From positions 36,330,052-36,394,051 of the forward strand of contig OX235274.1 in NCBI GenBank assembly GCA_944472155.2: DNA of 64,000 nt, written 5' to 3'. The notes beneath the pieces were generated by a model. It worked only from the letters and a program-made list of their open reading frames with translations. It was not told the origin of the DNA and did no database searches. The position numbers and the translations under genes are program-made. Source of the DNA: Trichobilharzia szidati (Eukaryota > Platyhelminthes > Trematoda > Strigeidida > Schistosomatidae). Positions 1 through 11,730 of the stretch are shown here, one piece after another. The stretch's first letter is position 1. Each line of letters starts with the position of its first letter.

Positions 1-3000
1 TTCCAACAGGTTGGCCTCTCATCTAAGGAATTTTTGGCCTCGAGTTGTGGTTGTACGTAAGTTTTGTAGAGCCTTAAGAATAGCTCTGAAATCAGTACAC
101 TGAGCTGTTCATGCATGAAGTCAAGCACAGCATATGTCACAGCCACTTCTTCCACACAATTTGTGACAATTCTCCATTATCATGACACCTAGGAAAAGCT
201 AGAGCCATAGAAAGATAGAGTAATTCACGTTTAGCGCTATTGGGGTGTAAAATCAGAACACTACATCTCCTAAGACCGGAAGTCATTTGATTAACTAATG
301 GGCAGATTTCTAGGGTCTTTGGTATTTCTTGAGTTGTTCACGCTTTTTATGGTTTCCAAGTGTACGTCCTGGAAGTAAAAGATAATCGGATACGCCGAAC
401 TTCTCAAAAGGTCATCAATGGATGATAAAACAAAGTGAAACTAAACCCAGAATAGCCCTCTTGTGAAAATCAGGAGATAAATAGACGCCTGGATCAGCAA
501 TTAAGGGAGACCTGTCTTCAGTCCATATAATCTGCAAGCTACCGGAGGAGCGATTCGAAGTCTGTCCAGCCTAACATATAAAGCAGCATATCATGCTGAA
601 TGTCTTCGGATGCAGCCAGAAGATTAAGAGACCCCATGAACTTTAATATTTGCGTGTTGAAACAACATCCAGTTGTTTTATATCGACAAACCACTCCGTT
701 TGGAGGACGTGACCCTCCGTAATCGTTGTGTTTCACGGACTGTTATTTACATCAAAGTTTTTTCCAACGTAATGGTCGACCATGCTTTCCATTGCATTGA
801 CATTGCCGATAGTAGTGTTACATGTACGTAACGTGATTTGTTTTATTGATCTCCACCCTCTAAAATAAGAGGGAGGATGACTCGCTTTCAATATTCATGG
901 AGTTTCTATGAGACTGTTATATACTGCTACAGACTATACAGGGAGCTAAAGTGAGCTTATTGTCAAGCCAAAACCGGGTTTTATGATGGCAACAAACAAT
1001 AACAACAGCGGAGACAGAAATCTTCGTAATATGCACCCACAAAAATCTCATTGGTAGAGAGACCACTCCACTGAGGTGCACTGCGTTGGTGATGTGTTCG
1101 ATGGAGCATATGTTGTTGCGCATACAGGTGAAACTATTCTTATCAAAATGACGTCTGAATGTGGATAGCTACACATGGTTTTATTTAAACGACACCTAAC
1201 AGAAATCTTCGTGAATTAACTCCCAAAATTCAATTTTTAAACATGAAGAAAACTTGTAACATGCTTCTTAATTCTCTAGGAATAACTACACAGAAGTTAA
1301 ATAGAGTAACTTCACATAAATTTGTGGAGATTAAATAATATTATCTTTAGCGAGCCAGTTATTGCACTACCATTAATTTTTGCATCCCGAAATTCAGCAT
1401 CACAATTATTGTGGGTCTCTATAGTTGTGTCCCCAAAAGGAGGATCGCTACAGTGTGATGAACGTCACCGAACATATCCATCTACGAAGACGGGTGCGCA
1501 GCTATGTGTAGCCGTCGTACAAGACCGCATGAACATTTGTCCAGACTTTGCTAAACGTTAAGCAATAGACAGAAAGGTAAAGATAAAGAATAGTTATCCA
1601 GGCTAACGAGTGGGTGGATGAGTTTGCGCAGAAAAGTAGTAGTTGTAACTACAGTCAAAGATCAAATGGAAAAATGTGGGGCGATTTCGAGGGATGGAGC
1701 AATCTCAGGCAGTCTAATGTAAAATTCTGGGAGGAATGAGACAGGATTTCGACATTTTTGTGAAAGCTCCAAAATCATTATGAATGCCACAAAATTCCTC
1801 ATAAACCCAAAAAGCCCCTACATTTTTAGTGGAGGAGAGTATATATAACGAATAAATAGACTTTATTACTGAAAATGCTCTTCAGCAACTGGGAGAAAGG
1901 TTCCACCTGAAGAAGTACCTTAAACCAAACACTAACAGGTAATTTTTAATTCTCAATCTAAGTCAACTACTCGACGAATTTCAACAACAGTCTAAATAGC
2001 CTTGAACAAGCAATAATTATGAAGTGAACTTAAAAGTTATGAATTTAAATTCATAAGGAATATAAGTGTAATCGCACATGAGCGCAACTGCCTTAGGTGA
2101 AGAGTAAACTAAGAACGCAATACATGCATGATAAATGAAGTGATCGACTGCTTCAAGAAGCATTGACTGTGCATGATCATTTTGAAGTTCCTTCAGATCA
2201 GTTATTGAGCGTGGCTGCTAGAGTGTAACTTTTCTACATAGCTACCAAAACACCGCAACTTATTTGAGGTATCTTCTCTTACTTACCTACTGTTCAACAA
2301 CAGTAGCGCAATGCTTGAAATCACGCTAGAAGTCCGATAACCAAATCTTAGTGAATAGCTTGAATAAATCTATCGACTTCCTCCAACCACTTCTTAAACT
2401 TAAATAATGATTCTAGAACCTCGGTTAATTCCATTATAAGGGATGTATCTCTTTGACTGATGTAGCCCCACTCGACACTTCGGAAAACAGACGATAACGT
2501 TTTTGAAGCTTATGTAACTATTTTTCAAGATAACGTCACTTCTAGTACTCGCGATCTTTGTTTTACTAGAAAATTCTCATGACAAGCCAAAACAACCCAC
2601 AAATGTAGCAGTGAGATGTCAAGGCCGAAATCAAGAGTGTGAGTAGACGTCAAAAACAAGAGATCACGCCAGTTGTTGTTGTTAACCACCTTAACTTTTG
2701 GTACGTTACCAAGGTATATTGATTGGGCGCACACATTCATCTACTTGTTCAATGCAGAGAAGAACATTAACTTTAAACTTCACTGGAGAAATTTAACCAG
2801 TATCCATATTCTACCTTATCATGGGACCTAGGCCGCTCTTTTATACTGTGATGAACAAGCTATCGTTATAGATGTTTTAAGTAAATACTTCTTATCTCAG
2901 AGTGGGCCTGTGGACCTTTTGTCTATTTTGAGGTTCAAAAACGTAAGGTTAACTTTCACTCAGTCCTCAGGATTTCCTAGGTGGACCTGCAGACGGATTC

Positions 3001-3100
3001 GTTGGAACTTTTCTTAGTTCTAACATCTTCGTGAGATGAAAGGATTAGATATCTTTTTATTATATTAAACAATGTTTTTACATGAGCAATAAATTTAGGT
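1..3100. other. No recognisable gene or element
   Basis: I read both strands and found only short open frames (under about 80 codons) with no family resemblance, no splice-bounded exon and no clear repeat shared with the rest of the window. It would lie in an intron or in the 3' part of the p190-like gene if that gene continues leftwards, since the reconstructed exon chain ends in a splice donor at 12344. Diverged repeats may be present below my detection. Confidence 0.4.
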
Positions 3101-3539
3101 AGGACAAATGCTGAGATGGATTTTTTGACCTATTGACTGCCATCACAAACTGGAAACAATATCATCCATGATCAATGAGTAAAGCAACAATAGAATCAGG
3201 AAACTTGTCAAACGCTGCCACGGCTATATTAGAGGCTTTAAAAGTAGCACAAGTGAGTTAGAATAAATAATTTCAAATCATTTGTCATCAAACCTCATTC
3301 GGAAGAAGACTTATCTTATCACTCCACATTGAAGACAGCGAAATACCTATCAAAAGGGCAACAATGTAAGGAAGGGAACTGAGAAGGAATGATGTCGGAA
3401 GGGTAGCAATAACGCATAGGTTTTATTCGCTGATGGGCAACCTCAGTTTGACATTATGCACCAATGAAGAAAGTCAGGTTACTGCTATTGTAGATTATCA
3501 GTCAACATTCTTGTAATCATCAGTGATAAGTTTTGTTCT

Positions 3540-4690
3540 TCCACCTCAATTTTAAATCGAATGAATGAAGTCCAGAACAGCATATCACTTACGTCTGTAG
3601 AAGAGGAAAATAATTATTTATCTTTCCTAGACATATTGCTCAGTCGACGGCTTGATGGGTCAATAAAAAGATCTATTTGTAGAAAACCTACCTGTACATG
3701 ACAGTGTCTTAATTATCACAGTTTTTGCCCTGTTCGGTACAAAGGTGCCTCTTCAGTAGAATCCAATGAATGTGCGCTGATGACACACTTGATGAGCAAG
3801 AAAGAAAGTTGACACAAACTCTGGTTGATAATAATTATCCAAACAAGTTCATTAAGAGACATAAAATAGAACACCAAGACCCACACTCCAACTCGCCACT
3901 AAGAAAGACGTGTACATCAAGCTACCCTATATGGGGCATCAAAGCAGCTTCATAACTAGACAAAGACTGAATGCTGCTGTCAAAAAGACTTTATGCAGCC
4001 AATATCATAATAATAGAGAATGTAAAGTTAGTATATCTATCTAAGCCCTTCGAACATGGGAAAAATGACGTCACATCCCACTGTATTTACCAATTTGAAT
4101 GTACGTGTGGACACACATGCATAGGAAGGACTCATCGATCTCTTCAAGTAAAGTAAGGGCTTCAGAGCATATTCCTAAATCGCTCCAGAAACAAATAGAA
4201 TCTTCAGAACTCATAAACGGTGAGAACAGGAGACCTAGCTCCTCTATTGCAAAACATATTATAGAGACAGGACATTAAATTGACGTTAACACATCTTTCA
4301 AACCTATCTATAAAACGTGTTTGGGGTGTATCCTAAAGTTTGTGGAAGCCCTAGCAATTAGAAAGTTTAAGCCACCTTTATGTGTTCAAAAACAATTCGT
4401 CATCACATTAGACCTTCCTTGGTAAATTTTGTATTGTCACCATAGCAGATGTACTACTACCTCTGCTATTTGGTTTAGTGGTCTTCATTGTTACTTTGAT
4501 CTTGAATATGTCCTTTAAACTTGACCTAAGTCTATTTTCTCACCTCTTAACTCTTTATTAATTTCATATATATTCCAATGACAAGTCCGTGTGTCATCAA
4601 ATTGTTCGAAATGTGTTGCGCAAATACATTACACGATTCAGACAAATTACGACTTCTTATTGCTTTATCTGAAAGCGTTTATATTTCTCA
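3540..4690 (+). pseudogene. Penelope-like element remnant (end of RT, linker, GIY-YIG)
   Basis: This is a decayed copy of a PLE polyprotein read in several frames. From 3560 it reads EEENNYLSFLDILLSRR and then DGSIKRSICRKPT, which matches the RT thumb/linker of the better preserved PLE at 30.3-31.2 kb. Next come a stretch with the TLDEQERKLTQTLVDNN type of linker (3790-3850) and the endonuclease start IYQFECTCGHTCIGRTHRSL at about 4083-4145. In-frame stops and frameshifts break the frame repeatedly (for example a stop near 3700). The last 350 bases (about 4320-4680) recur at 24770-25115, so they mark the 3' end of this subfamily. The sequence is clearly related to, but different from, the 30 kb PLE. 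No function is expected. Confidence 0.75.
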
Positions 4691-4909
4691 ATGAATAAAA
4701 AAACGGAAAAGAACCGGATAAGTGCTAAACCATAATTGTCAAAATTTCAGGTTATTTACAGCAACTTAATCGTCGCTTTGCAGGACGGAGCAATTTCATA
4801 TTTGTCACGTTGGTGAATTGGTAAATATAACAAACCATTTGCAGACGGCTGGATTTGACAAGTTTATGAGTTTGTAGAAACGGCTAATGTTTACATTATG
4901 AGACCGCCT

Positions 4910-5325
4910 ATCATATTTGTGCTGATTTTCTCACTCAAAAGAGTGGTGACGGAACGGGATCAGATTTATTCTTAGCCAGTAACTCTTATCCAGACAATCT
5001 GAACTCCACTTAACTTGGAATGCTTCTGATGTGAGATGTTCTTTATGACTTCTGGAGATTCTCCAGATGACATCAATATTGTCCTATTCGAGTTTATCGC
5101 TTTATCCATAGCTAGTAGACCGATGGCTAACTATTTCTAAAGACTTTCTTGGGGGTCGAATAGATGCTACGCATCGTCCATTTCTTCTGGTCTTGATATC
5201 TCTCGAGGTTTGTCCAATGTGTCTCGCATCACATTCAAAGCATTTTATTCTGTAGACACAGTTAAACTTTGGATCCATAGGAATTTGGTCTTATGCATAA
5301 ACAAGGTGGATTTTTAGTGTCTAGT
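4910..5325 (-). pseudogene. GIY-YIG endonuclease fragment of a second PLE lineage
   Basis: On the minus strand, at about 5275-5150, the conceptual translation reads CVYRIKCFECDARHIGQTSR. This is the N-terminal Cys pair and the IGQT..R core of a PLE-type GIY-YIG endonuclease. Downstream residues match the minus-strand frames at 28551-28778 and 32132-32359, where the equivalent core is damaged. Stops interrupt the frame. The neighbouring remnant at 3540-4690 is on the opposite strand and belongs to another subfamily. I infer two independent insertions. Confidence 0.7.
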
Positions 5326-5639
5326 ATTTTGAAGAAAATTATAACGATGTGTTTAATGAGTATTCTTCTGATATCGACTGACGTTTCTGATATATTTATA
5401 TTGAATACTGTTGGGGTCCATATTTTGCGATTGCTGTTTTGACTATGTATAGTGTTGGTGTTGATTTCAGTAATGAAATATTTAAGTAGTTATTTATGTT
5501 GTGAATTTTCCGACCCATGTGTTACCAGCTTGTGAACATCCAAGAAGACTTGAGATAATTGCTGACTTTACACTGATGGGTTGTGATAATGCGAGTGGTA
5601 AATGTTCTTTGGAATGTATTTTCCTTCTACATTCATACA

Positions 5640-5835
5640 TTAGGTCTTCCACTTACCTTCTAACCATGAGCACGGAGACTCTTATTATCCCATTCAGTAG
5701 GTTGTTTCAAAACTCTCTGGAAGGGGAACAGCTGCCAAATAGTGGGTGCCTGTTATCGTAACGCCAGCTTTTCAAGGAGAGATTGCCAGATTCCATGCTA
5801 AGGACTTGAAGCCCTACTGCGACGATGATGGATAG
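5640..5835 (+). pseudogene. CR1-type LINE reverse transcriptase fragment
   Basis: The translation contains LSRLFQNSLEGEQLPNSW-like residues. After a frameshift near 5745 it continues VPVIVTPAFQGE. This is the typical N-terminal RT block of CR1/jockey LINEs (L..LF..SL..G.LP..W......TP.F..G). It is followed directly by the dispersed repeat at 5855, so the element is truncated. The wider open frame 5501-5761 is only partly explained by it. Confidence 0.55.
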
Positions 5836-5854
5836 CCTGTTGTTTTGCTATATT

Positions 5855-6118
5855 TTGATTACACTAGCGTACACATATATCATAGTACTTCTTCTCGTTT
5901 ATAATTGTGTCCTAACGTTGTGCTTACTCGACACACACAACGTAAATCAGAAGACACTTGAGAAGGTGTAGGAATGTGTGTTCTCGCCATAATCAAAATT
6001 CAAAAGTCGAGCGAGTACAAATGTATCAATTGTTAACATGCAAGATTTAGAGTAATAAACAAATCAAAGTACAATTACACAATGAAAGTATAGTACGATG
6101 ATGAGTAATAAAATGGGT
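5855..6118 (+). repeat. Dispersed direct repeat, copy 1
   Basis: About 260 bases are repeated in the same orientation at 63735-64000, reaching the window end. Shared landmarks include gtgtcctaacgttgtg, tcgagcgagtacaaa and gagtaataaacaaat. The identity of the element is unknown. It could be a solo LTR or the end of a larger element. The downstream boundary of copy 2 is not visible. Confidence 0.7.
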
Positions 6119-6459
6119 TACTTCAAGCCTACTGAAGGATGACATTAGGAGACATTCGAAAAAGACTTCTTTGGTTAAGTTCAGCATGGCCTCAAAAATC
6201 ATCGCTCCTAGGTAGAAAATTTCTCGTAACATGAAATGACTAGGAAGTATGCTAGGATGACAACGTTTCAGTCAAACATATTCAAGAGAAATCGTGATCC
6301 AACATCATTAAGTCGGTAAGAAGGGCCTTGTAAATCATTAGAAAGATATTATTTCAGTAAAACTTTTGGGCGTTGTGGATAGATCGGATTCCAACAGCTG
6401 ATTCGATCAGGGGCAGTAATTTGCTCAAAATCTTTCGGAGCTAAACATAGACTTTGACA
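6119..6459. other. Intergenic or intronic DNA, nothing recognised
   Basis: There is no gene, splice-bounded exon or repeat that I can assign here. Confidence 0.35.
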
Positions 6460-6715
6460 TTGAACATTTTACTTTCAGTTGGCAATTTCGGAGTTGAGCT
6501 TTTATAGACTGAGGGTGTTTACCTTACCAGATAGTGCGAAGTATACTAACGCAAGATCAAATACTCACAACTTCTATCGTATTCGTTCTGCGTAGACCAA
6601 CAACATAAATGATCGTTCAAATTACGAAGTATATTTTGGGACCGAATCGGAGTGTGAGGATGATTGCTTAACTAGCTGTTGATCTTGCGCGAACGAACGG
6701 ACGCAATATATATAT
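6460..6715 (+). repeat. Dispersed repeat, inverted relative to 55090-55395
   Basis: Reading this stretch forwards and 55395-55090 on the complementary strand gives the same order of landmarks. These are gagggtgtt, a 'gcgaagtatactaacgcaagatc' type block, an attcgttc..gcgtagacca block, and cttaactagctgttgatc or its variant. Identity is moderate. The family is not recognised, and no coding capacity is visible. Confidence 0.6.
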
Positions 6716-8150
6716 AGAATCCAAAGTACAGTGATTAATGTTGTGGCCAATAATTTTGAAGAATTACCTACCGCTAGTAGCTCGACCAGAGCTCTGATGT
6801 CAGCTACATAACATCAAGCTGCCTATAACGTAGTACTTCTATACAGATCACTTTGCGGTCGCTTACCAAGAATTCTACGGAAAAAGGTAATGATGCCACC
6901 CGTCAACTTATTTTATGGTTCGTCTTTTCTGTTTAAGTCCGTGTATCAGACCATTGTCAGCTGCTTCACATTTACTGCATCCTGTTCTACACAACATTTA
7001 ATGGCTGAAAACTGATGTCGATATGAAGAATATGTCTTTTAAAAGTGACCGTCAGGAATTTTTAGATTCTTTCCAGCCTACACAAAATTACAAACAATCT
7101 CTGACTCTTTACAGACTTTTCTGTGAATGTTACAAATATTTAGCTATTATAGACATGCATGCCTAATTATATAGTCAACCGCTTAAGTTCTCTGTGAAGT
7201 ATTTGTCTGCAAGCCCAAATACTAGAAAGTCCCTATGTACGGAGGTGCATGGATTCGCAAGTTTTCAGATACCCGTGGACCTTCTGTCACCGAGGACACT
7301 GCCTAGCTGCTGATGATTGAAGTTGTAGAATCTATTTAGCTAGCTGCTTGGCGAACGCAAAAATACATATGTTTGTTGGATCGCTAGAGGCTACTGATTA
7401 GCCAATAAGGTGTAACTTCGCACTATAAAGAAGTTGAGCTTCTTGTTCACACCAAGTCTTCTCTCACGGATAGTGGAATAATCAACAGTGTTAAGGGTGG
7501 ATGTTCACTCCGATAAGATTTATCACTTTGTGGAATCATTTCACTAGACTGTTTGCTACCGGTTGACATACAGAGATGTAGTTCACCCGAGGAGAGTATT
7601 CTTGACACACTGTTGACTGAAACTGTAGTCTCCTGTTGGATCCAACAGCAGGTGGTACACCATAATATGATACCTAGCTATCCAGGAGAACTAATGTTTT
7701 CCGCAGATATCTTATTTAGAGGGCGGATGCTAGGCCATAAGGTTACGAGTGAACCATCTATATCTCTGCCAAAATCCAACAATATATATGCTCGTGTTGG
7801 AAACCTCTATCATGAAGATGAAGTTTCTGTGAACTCATTATAGTGTATCTAGGAGCCTTTAACTATTGACACTGTAGGCATCTAAGTGGTTATTCTCGGC
7901 CACACGTAACGCTCGCTGATGAGTCTGAAAGAACACACACTCTGAGGAACGTACGATGCCTGTAGACACGTCACCGCTTCAATCGGGATATCCCCAAATT
8001 GTAGAGAAGATTTCTTTCTGCTACTCAGGAATTCTACATCGTTGCGTTGCACTTTTACTACATAATTATTTCTCATATTTGTTGGCGATTAAGACTGGTT
8101 TATTTAGCTTCGAGTGGGTGAGTCCGTGACAGAGTTTTCATCTGCAATGC
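6716..8150. other. No supported gene (contains a 96-codon open frame)
   Basis: An open frame at 7553-7843 (+) and one at 7882-8076 (-) occur here, but neither shows a domain, splice-site context or similarity to the repeats in the window. I do not call them genes. A microsatellite-like tatata run lies near 6708. Confidence 0.35.
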
Positions 8151-8154
8151 ACGT

Positions 8155-8352
8155 AATATCTGTCGAGACCTGAGAAATATATTTGAGCTCTATAACCCCT
8201 TCTGGCATTGTAGTACAAGCTTTTTGTAGTCTGTAAAAAGAGTGGTGAGACGATAACTTTGAACACATAATCAATCGACTATCTAAGCTTGTACTACAGT
8301 GCCAGGAGGAGTTAAACGGCTCAACCATATTTCTCAGGTCTCAACAGATATC
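8155..8352. repeat. Fold-back (MITE-like) element of about 200 bp
   Basis: Two arms of roughly 67 bases (8155-8222 and 8285-8352) are imperfect reverse complements. Both arms begin atatctgt.gagacctgagaaatat at the outer end and finish gtagtacaagctt at the inner end. The loop is about 62 bases. The arms differ at many positions, so the element is old. An apparent 74-codon minus-strand open frame here is just the hairpin. Alternatives are a degenerate miniature DNA transposon or a hairpin left by inverted repeat insertion. Confidence 0.65.
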
Positions 8353-8464
8353 CCATACACTAAAGGAATTTCAAACTTTATCACGTACTCACTCGAAGTG
8401 AAACAAATCAATCCTTTTCACCAGAGGATGTGAGTCTTTATTGTATAGCAAAACCGCTACACAC

Positions 8465-8690
8465 TGACTAGTGGTGTGAGCTGTCTGCAAGACAAATTGT
8501 AGACAACAATTGACGTCAGTGTTTCGGTCCCGAATTGGGGTCATGAGAAAAAATAATAGCAAAGCTTAACCTTGAGGAACTCACCAACCAATCACAGCAG
8601 ACTTAACGTGTGCAAATACGATTTGCATATATATACCTGAACTTTCTAAGAAACGACCACAAGTAGTATTGAATAAATTCCATATTAGTT
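8465..8690 (+). mobile_element. LTR fragment, same family as the solo LTRs at 12965 and 16654
   Basis: The stretch shares the 5' half of the LTR family: gtgagctgtctgc, gacgtcagtgtt, ggtcatgagaaaa, aaccaatcacagcagact and tatata. It loses similarity near 8690, before the aataaa and cleavage region, so it is truncated and joined to the fold-back repeat at 8694. Confidence 0.7.
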
Positions 8691-8693
8691 TGT

Positions 8694-9135
8694 TAATTAG
8701 ATATATCACACAGTGAAACAGTATTATTTACTGGATGACGTTTCGAACAAAACTAATTATTGTTCATAATCATATCATTTATAATCACACGACTTTGACA
8801 CTTGAGTTTTATAGTTACAGTTACACACAACCATACAATAGGATGGGATAGGATGACAGTTTTAAAATCTAATGTTACAGGGTGAAGGGAGGGATTAATA
8901 ACAGAAGCTTTGTTTATCGAATCAACTGCAAATACGTGTAATAGGAATGATTCAACACCTGTTCACCCAGATACCTGGAAAATTCTACTACCCCAACGAT
9001 GACAAATTGGAGAGGACAAAGAAGACTATAAAACTCGTGTGATTACAATTGATATGATTATGAACAATAAATTTTGTTCGAAACGTCATGCAGTAAATAA
9101 TACTGTTTCACTGCGTGATATATCCACACAAATCA
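8694..9135. repeat. Inverted-repeat element with about 110 bp arms
   Basis: The left arm (8694-8810) and the right arm (9025-9135) are reverse complements, sharing gatatatcac.cagtgaaac, tgacgtttcgaacaaaa and gttcataatcatatca. The spacer is about 215 bases. A shortened relative (ggatatatcacacaatt... cataaatata..aattataatcacac) appears at 20265-20330. This looks like a fold-back or miniature element. No coding frame is present. Confidence 0.7.
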
Positions 9136-9139
9136 AGAA

Positions 9140-10315
9140 GCGCACCCCATTAGAGTACTCATGATGTACCAGATTTGTGTTCAAATAAGAAGAAAAACAA
9201 CGATCTACATATCAAAACACTGAGAGAGACAAAGTAGTGAAATAATACACAGATGTAAACCAAAGTATCCCCAACATAAAAAAACACAAGAACTAGATTT
9301 TGTTCAAAACCTGGATGATTATTAAAGGATAATGATTCAGTCAAATTAGTAAAGCATAGATATGTTTTCAAAAGTTCACATTTTCTATTCTAAATAAATT
9401 CGTTAAGAAGAGAGAAAAAAAGTAACTGATTTATGCATATATATATGTATATCTATATGTACAATGTATCACGTTAAAACTTCTTTTATTTTATTATTTT
9501 ATCATAAAGAGCATAACTTTTGATGTTCACTGTCAACAGTCATCAGTAACAATAATGTCTACACCTGGATGGTGTATTACAAAAGAATAGAGGTTTTTAG
9601 TTAGTTGTACATTGTGTGTGTGTGTGTGTGTGTGTTAGCATATATATCTATAAGTAAATTGTGATTCGACCAATAACAACAAGAAAAAGAGAACTTTCAT
9701 AGGAAATAAAATGACAAAAATGTGATGAATTCAATTGAATCATATGCGAGATAATTAATTAATATGCATAATTTTTGTCTCTCTGTGTATAAGCAAGAAA
9801 AAAAAAATAAGTGAAGAAATCAGAGTAATAGTAGTCACGTAAACGAATGAATACACAATATAACAATCAACATTACTGTGTCTAAGCGACGTTTATAAAA
9901 AGAGAGAGAGAGTAAGAAAATAAGCTTGGCATCAATAATAAACATTCGAATATCAACATCATTATCATCATGATAAGGATAATAATAAAAAGTATCTTGT
10001 TCAAATTGATTTGTCACAACAGATATGAAATAAAGTAATAATAATGAAGAAGAAAGACATTTATCTCATAAAAAATAAACACCACCACCACAACAACATG
10101 GGATTCGGGGGGCCTCAGGGAAGACGACGACGTGTGGAGTATCATCATCACAAAGAAAATGATGGGGAAAAACGTATCACGGCTCTAAAATTAGAGGAAA
10201 AAATACAGATGTGATAAGTATAACCCGATAAGAGACGGAAGATGCTGATGAGAACATATACTCAACAATATAAAAGATATTTTATTGATACTTTAAAGAA
10301 ATGATTACTGTCTGT
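9140..10315. other. AT-rich DNA with microsatellites
   Basis: No gene is seen. It holds a (GT)n run at about 9613-9635, a purine-rich gagagag run near 9902 and long A/T tracts. The open frames here are low complexity. Confidence 0.5.
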
Positions 10316-10317
10316 GT

Positions 10318-10940
10318 GTCTGTCTGGTTTCAACATAGAACTTTGCACCGATGTGCAGCACTTTAAGTTGCCACACTCCATGTAGCACACAAAGCAAGAG
10401 AAGAAATGTATAAAAGAGACATAGTGAACAGAGATATGAGACAAAGGAATAGTAATAACGTAGAGCAATATAGTTTCATTAGGTATTATAAGTCACAAGG
10501 AGTGGAGGCATCTGCGCCAACCATTGAGAACGATTTTGAGCCATATCACCAATTCACTCAAGCCATTGGTGTTTCCCGTCCAGAGGACGTCAACCAGGAA
10601 GCCAGTCTACACCTTTTCGTGACTGGGTTACACTAACTGTTGTGGATTTCATTGACTGATGAAGCCATGTTTTGGTTTGACCACCACGTGCTACCTCTTT
10701 TCCAGCCTGACCCTGTGTTAGCTGACATCGCCAGTCGACGAAGGAGATGGCTAAGCATACGTAACACATGACCTAACCATCACAGTCGATGTAGCTTCAC
10801 AGTCTCATCGATTGATTTCCCCTCCTTACCTAGCACTCGACGCCTAACCTCAGTATTGCTCACTTTATTATACCACTTCACACGGGAGATAGAACGCAGA
10901 CACCTATGATCAAAGACAGCTAACCTTTTCATGTATTAAG
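10318..10940 (-). pseudogene. LINE-A fragment (C-terminal domain and 3' UTR)
   Basis: This is a minus-strand piece of the most frequent LINE here (my label LINE-A). Reading from 10940 down it has the block for FDHRCLRSIS.VKWYNKVSN, then RRVLGKEG.SIDETVKLH, RLRWLGHVLRM, TKTWxxSMKSTTVSL, and ends with the family 3' UTR (cttgctttgtgtgctacatgg... gcaaagttctatg). Several stops and indels are present. It is truncated at its 5' side. The family clade (RTE-like or other) is not settled. Confidence 0.75.
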
Positions 10941-11629
10941 GAATTAATGTAAAGGATTAATTACATTAATACAGAGGTATGCTGAATGATGTGAGAACTT
11001 GGAAACCATTCAGGTAAAACACATTAGTGTTTATATTTAGCCAGATAGAAGTGAACTATAAATACAAGACGGCTGTCCTACTCGATTAGAACTGAATTCA
11101 TCAGAAGTGTGCACCTGGTTAGAGTTATCTCAAAGAGGTTGAAGTTTCGGGTTTTCCTACAGCATCTGGATTGACTTTGGTGGGTTAGGGGGGTTAACCC
11201 CACACCCAACTTGCCCTCTTTTCCCGAGCTTAGAACCAGTAAGGAAACTAACGAACTGGTAAACTGGGCGAGGAGACCGTTAGGTGAGACTAATCTGATA
11301 ACTGCTTAACCGCCTGAAGTAGTGAGCACTGGCGCTGAAGAAATCCGGAGACTTAACAGTCAGAGTTGATCCTTCACTTCGAAAGTTTAAGCACAACAAT
11401 AAATCTCACAGGTGAAGGTACAGAAGAGAAGAACGAATTCAAATGAACTATAATGACAGAAATGTGCATGAAATATAACAGTAGCATGGATAATGAACTG
11501 TTCTGTTTTCCTATAATGACTAGCTGGCCTCTCTTGCATGATAGCGCCTGCCGAAGCGATGAGTTTTTCAGCCAGTATAGTTAAGAGGAAAAAAGTACAC
11601 AAGCATTAATGTCTGTGAGGCCGTGAGCC

Positions 11630-11730
11630 ACACTACCCAAGTGCCCATGGTGAAGTATTTGGAGCAGGGTTCGAACCCAGGACCCACTGAATGAAAGCTG
11701 AGCTCATAAGCCACGTCACCAAAAGTCTTC
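11630..11730 (-). repeat. tRNA-like head of a schistosome-type SINE
   Basis: On the minus strand there is an A-box-like TGGCTTATGAG and, about 30 bases on, a B box GGTTCGAACCC. The spacing and context match the tRNA-like heads of the hammerhead-bearing repeats at 14940, 17090 and 37640. The hammerhead part is not recognisable. The copy is old. Confidence 0.5.

Noticed and set aside
7553..7843. 96-codon plus-strand open frame as a gene
   Set aside because: No domain, no splice or translation context, no repeat match. Length is within chance for AT-rich DNA of this extent.
8104..8328. Minus-strand open frame as the missing exon of the p190-like gene
   Set aside because: The sequence is the fold-back repeat 8155-8352. 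There is no RhoGAP resemblance and no splice sites.
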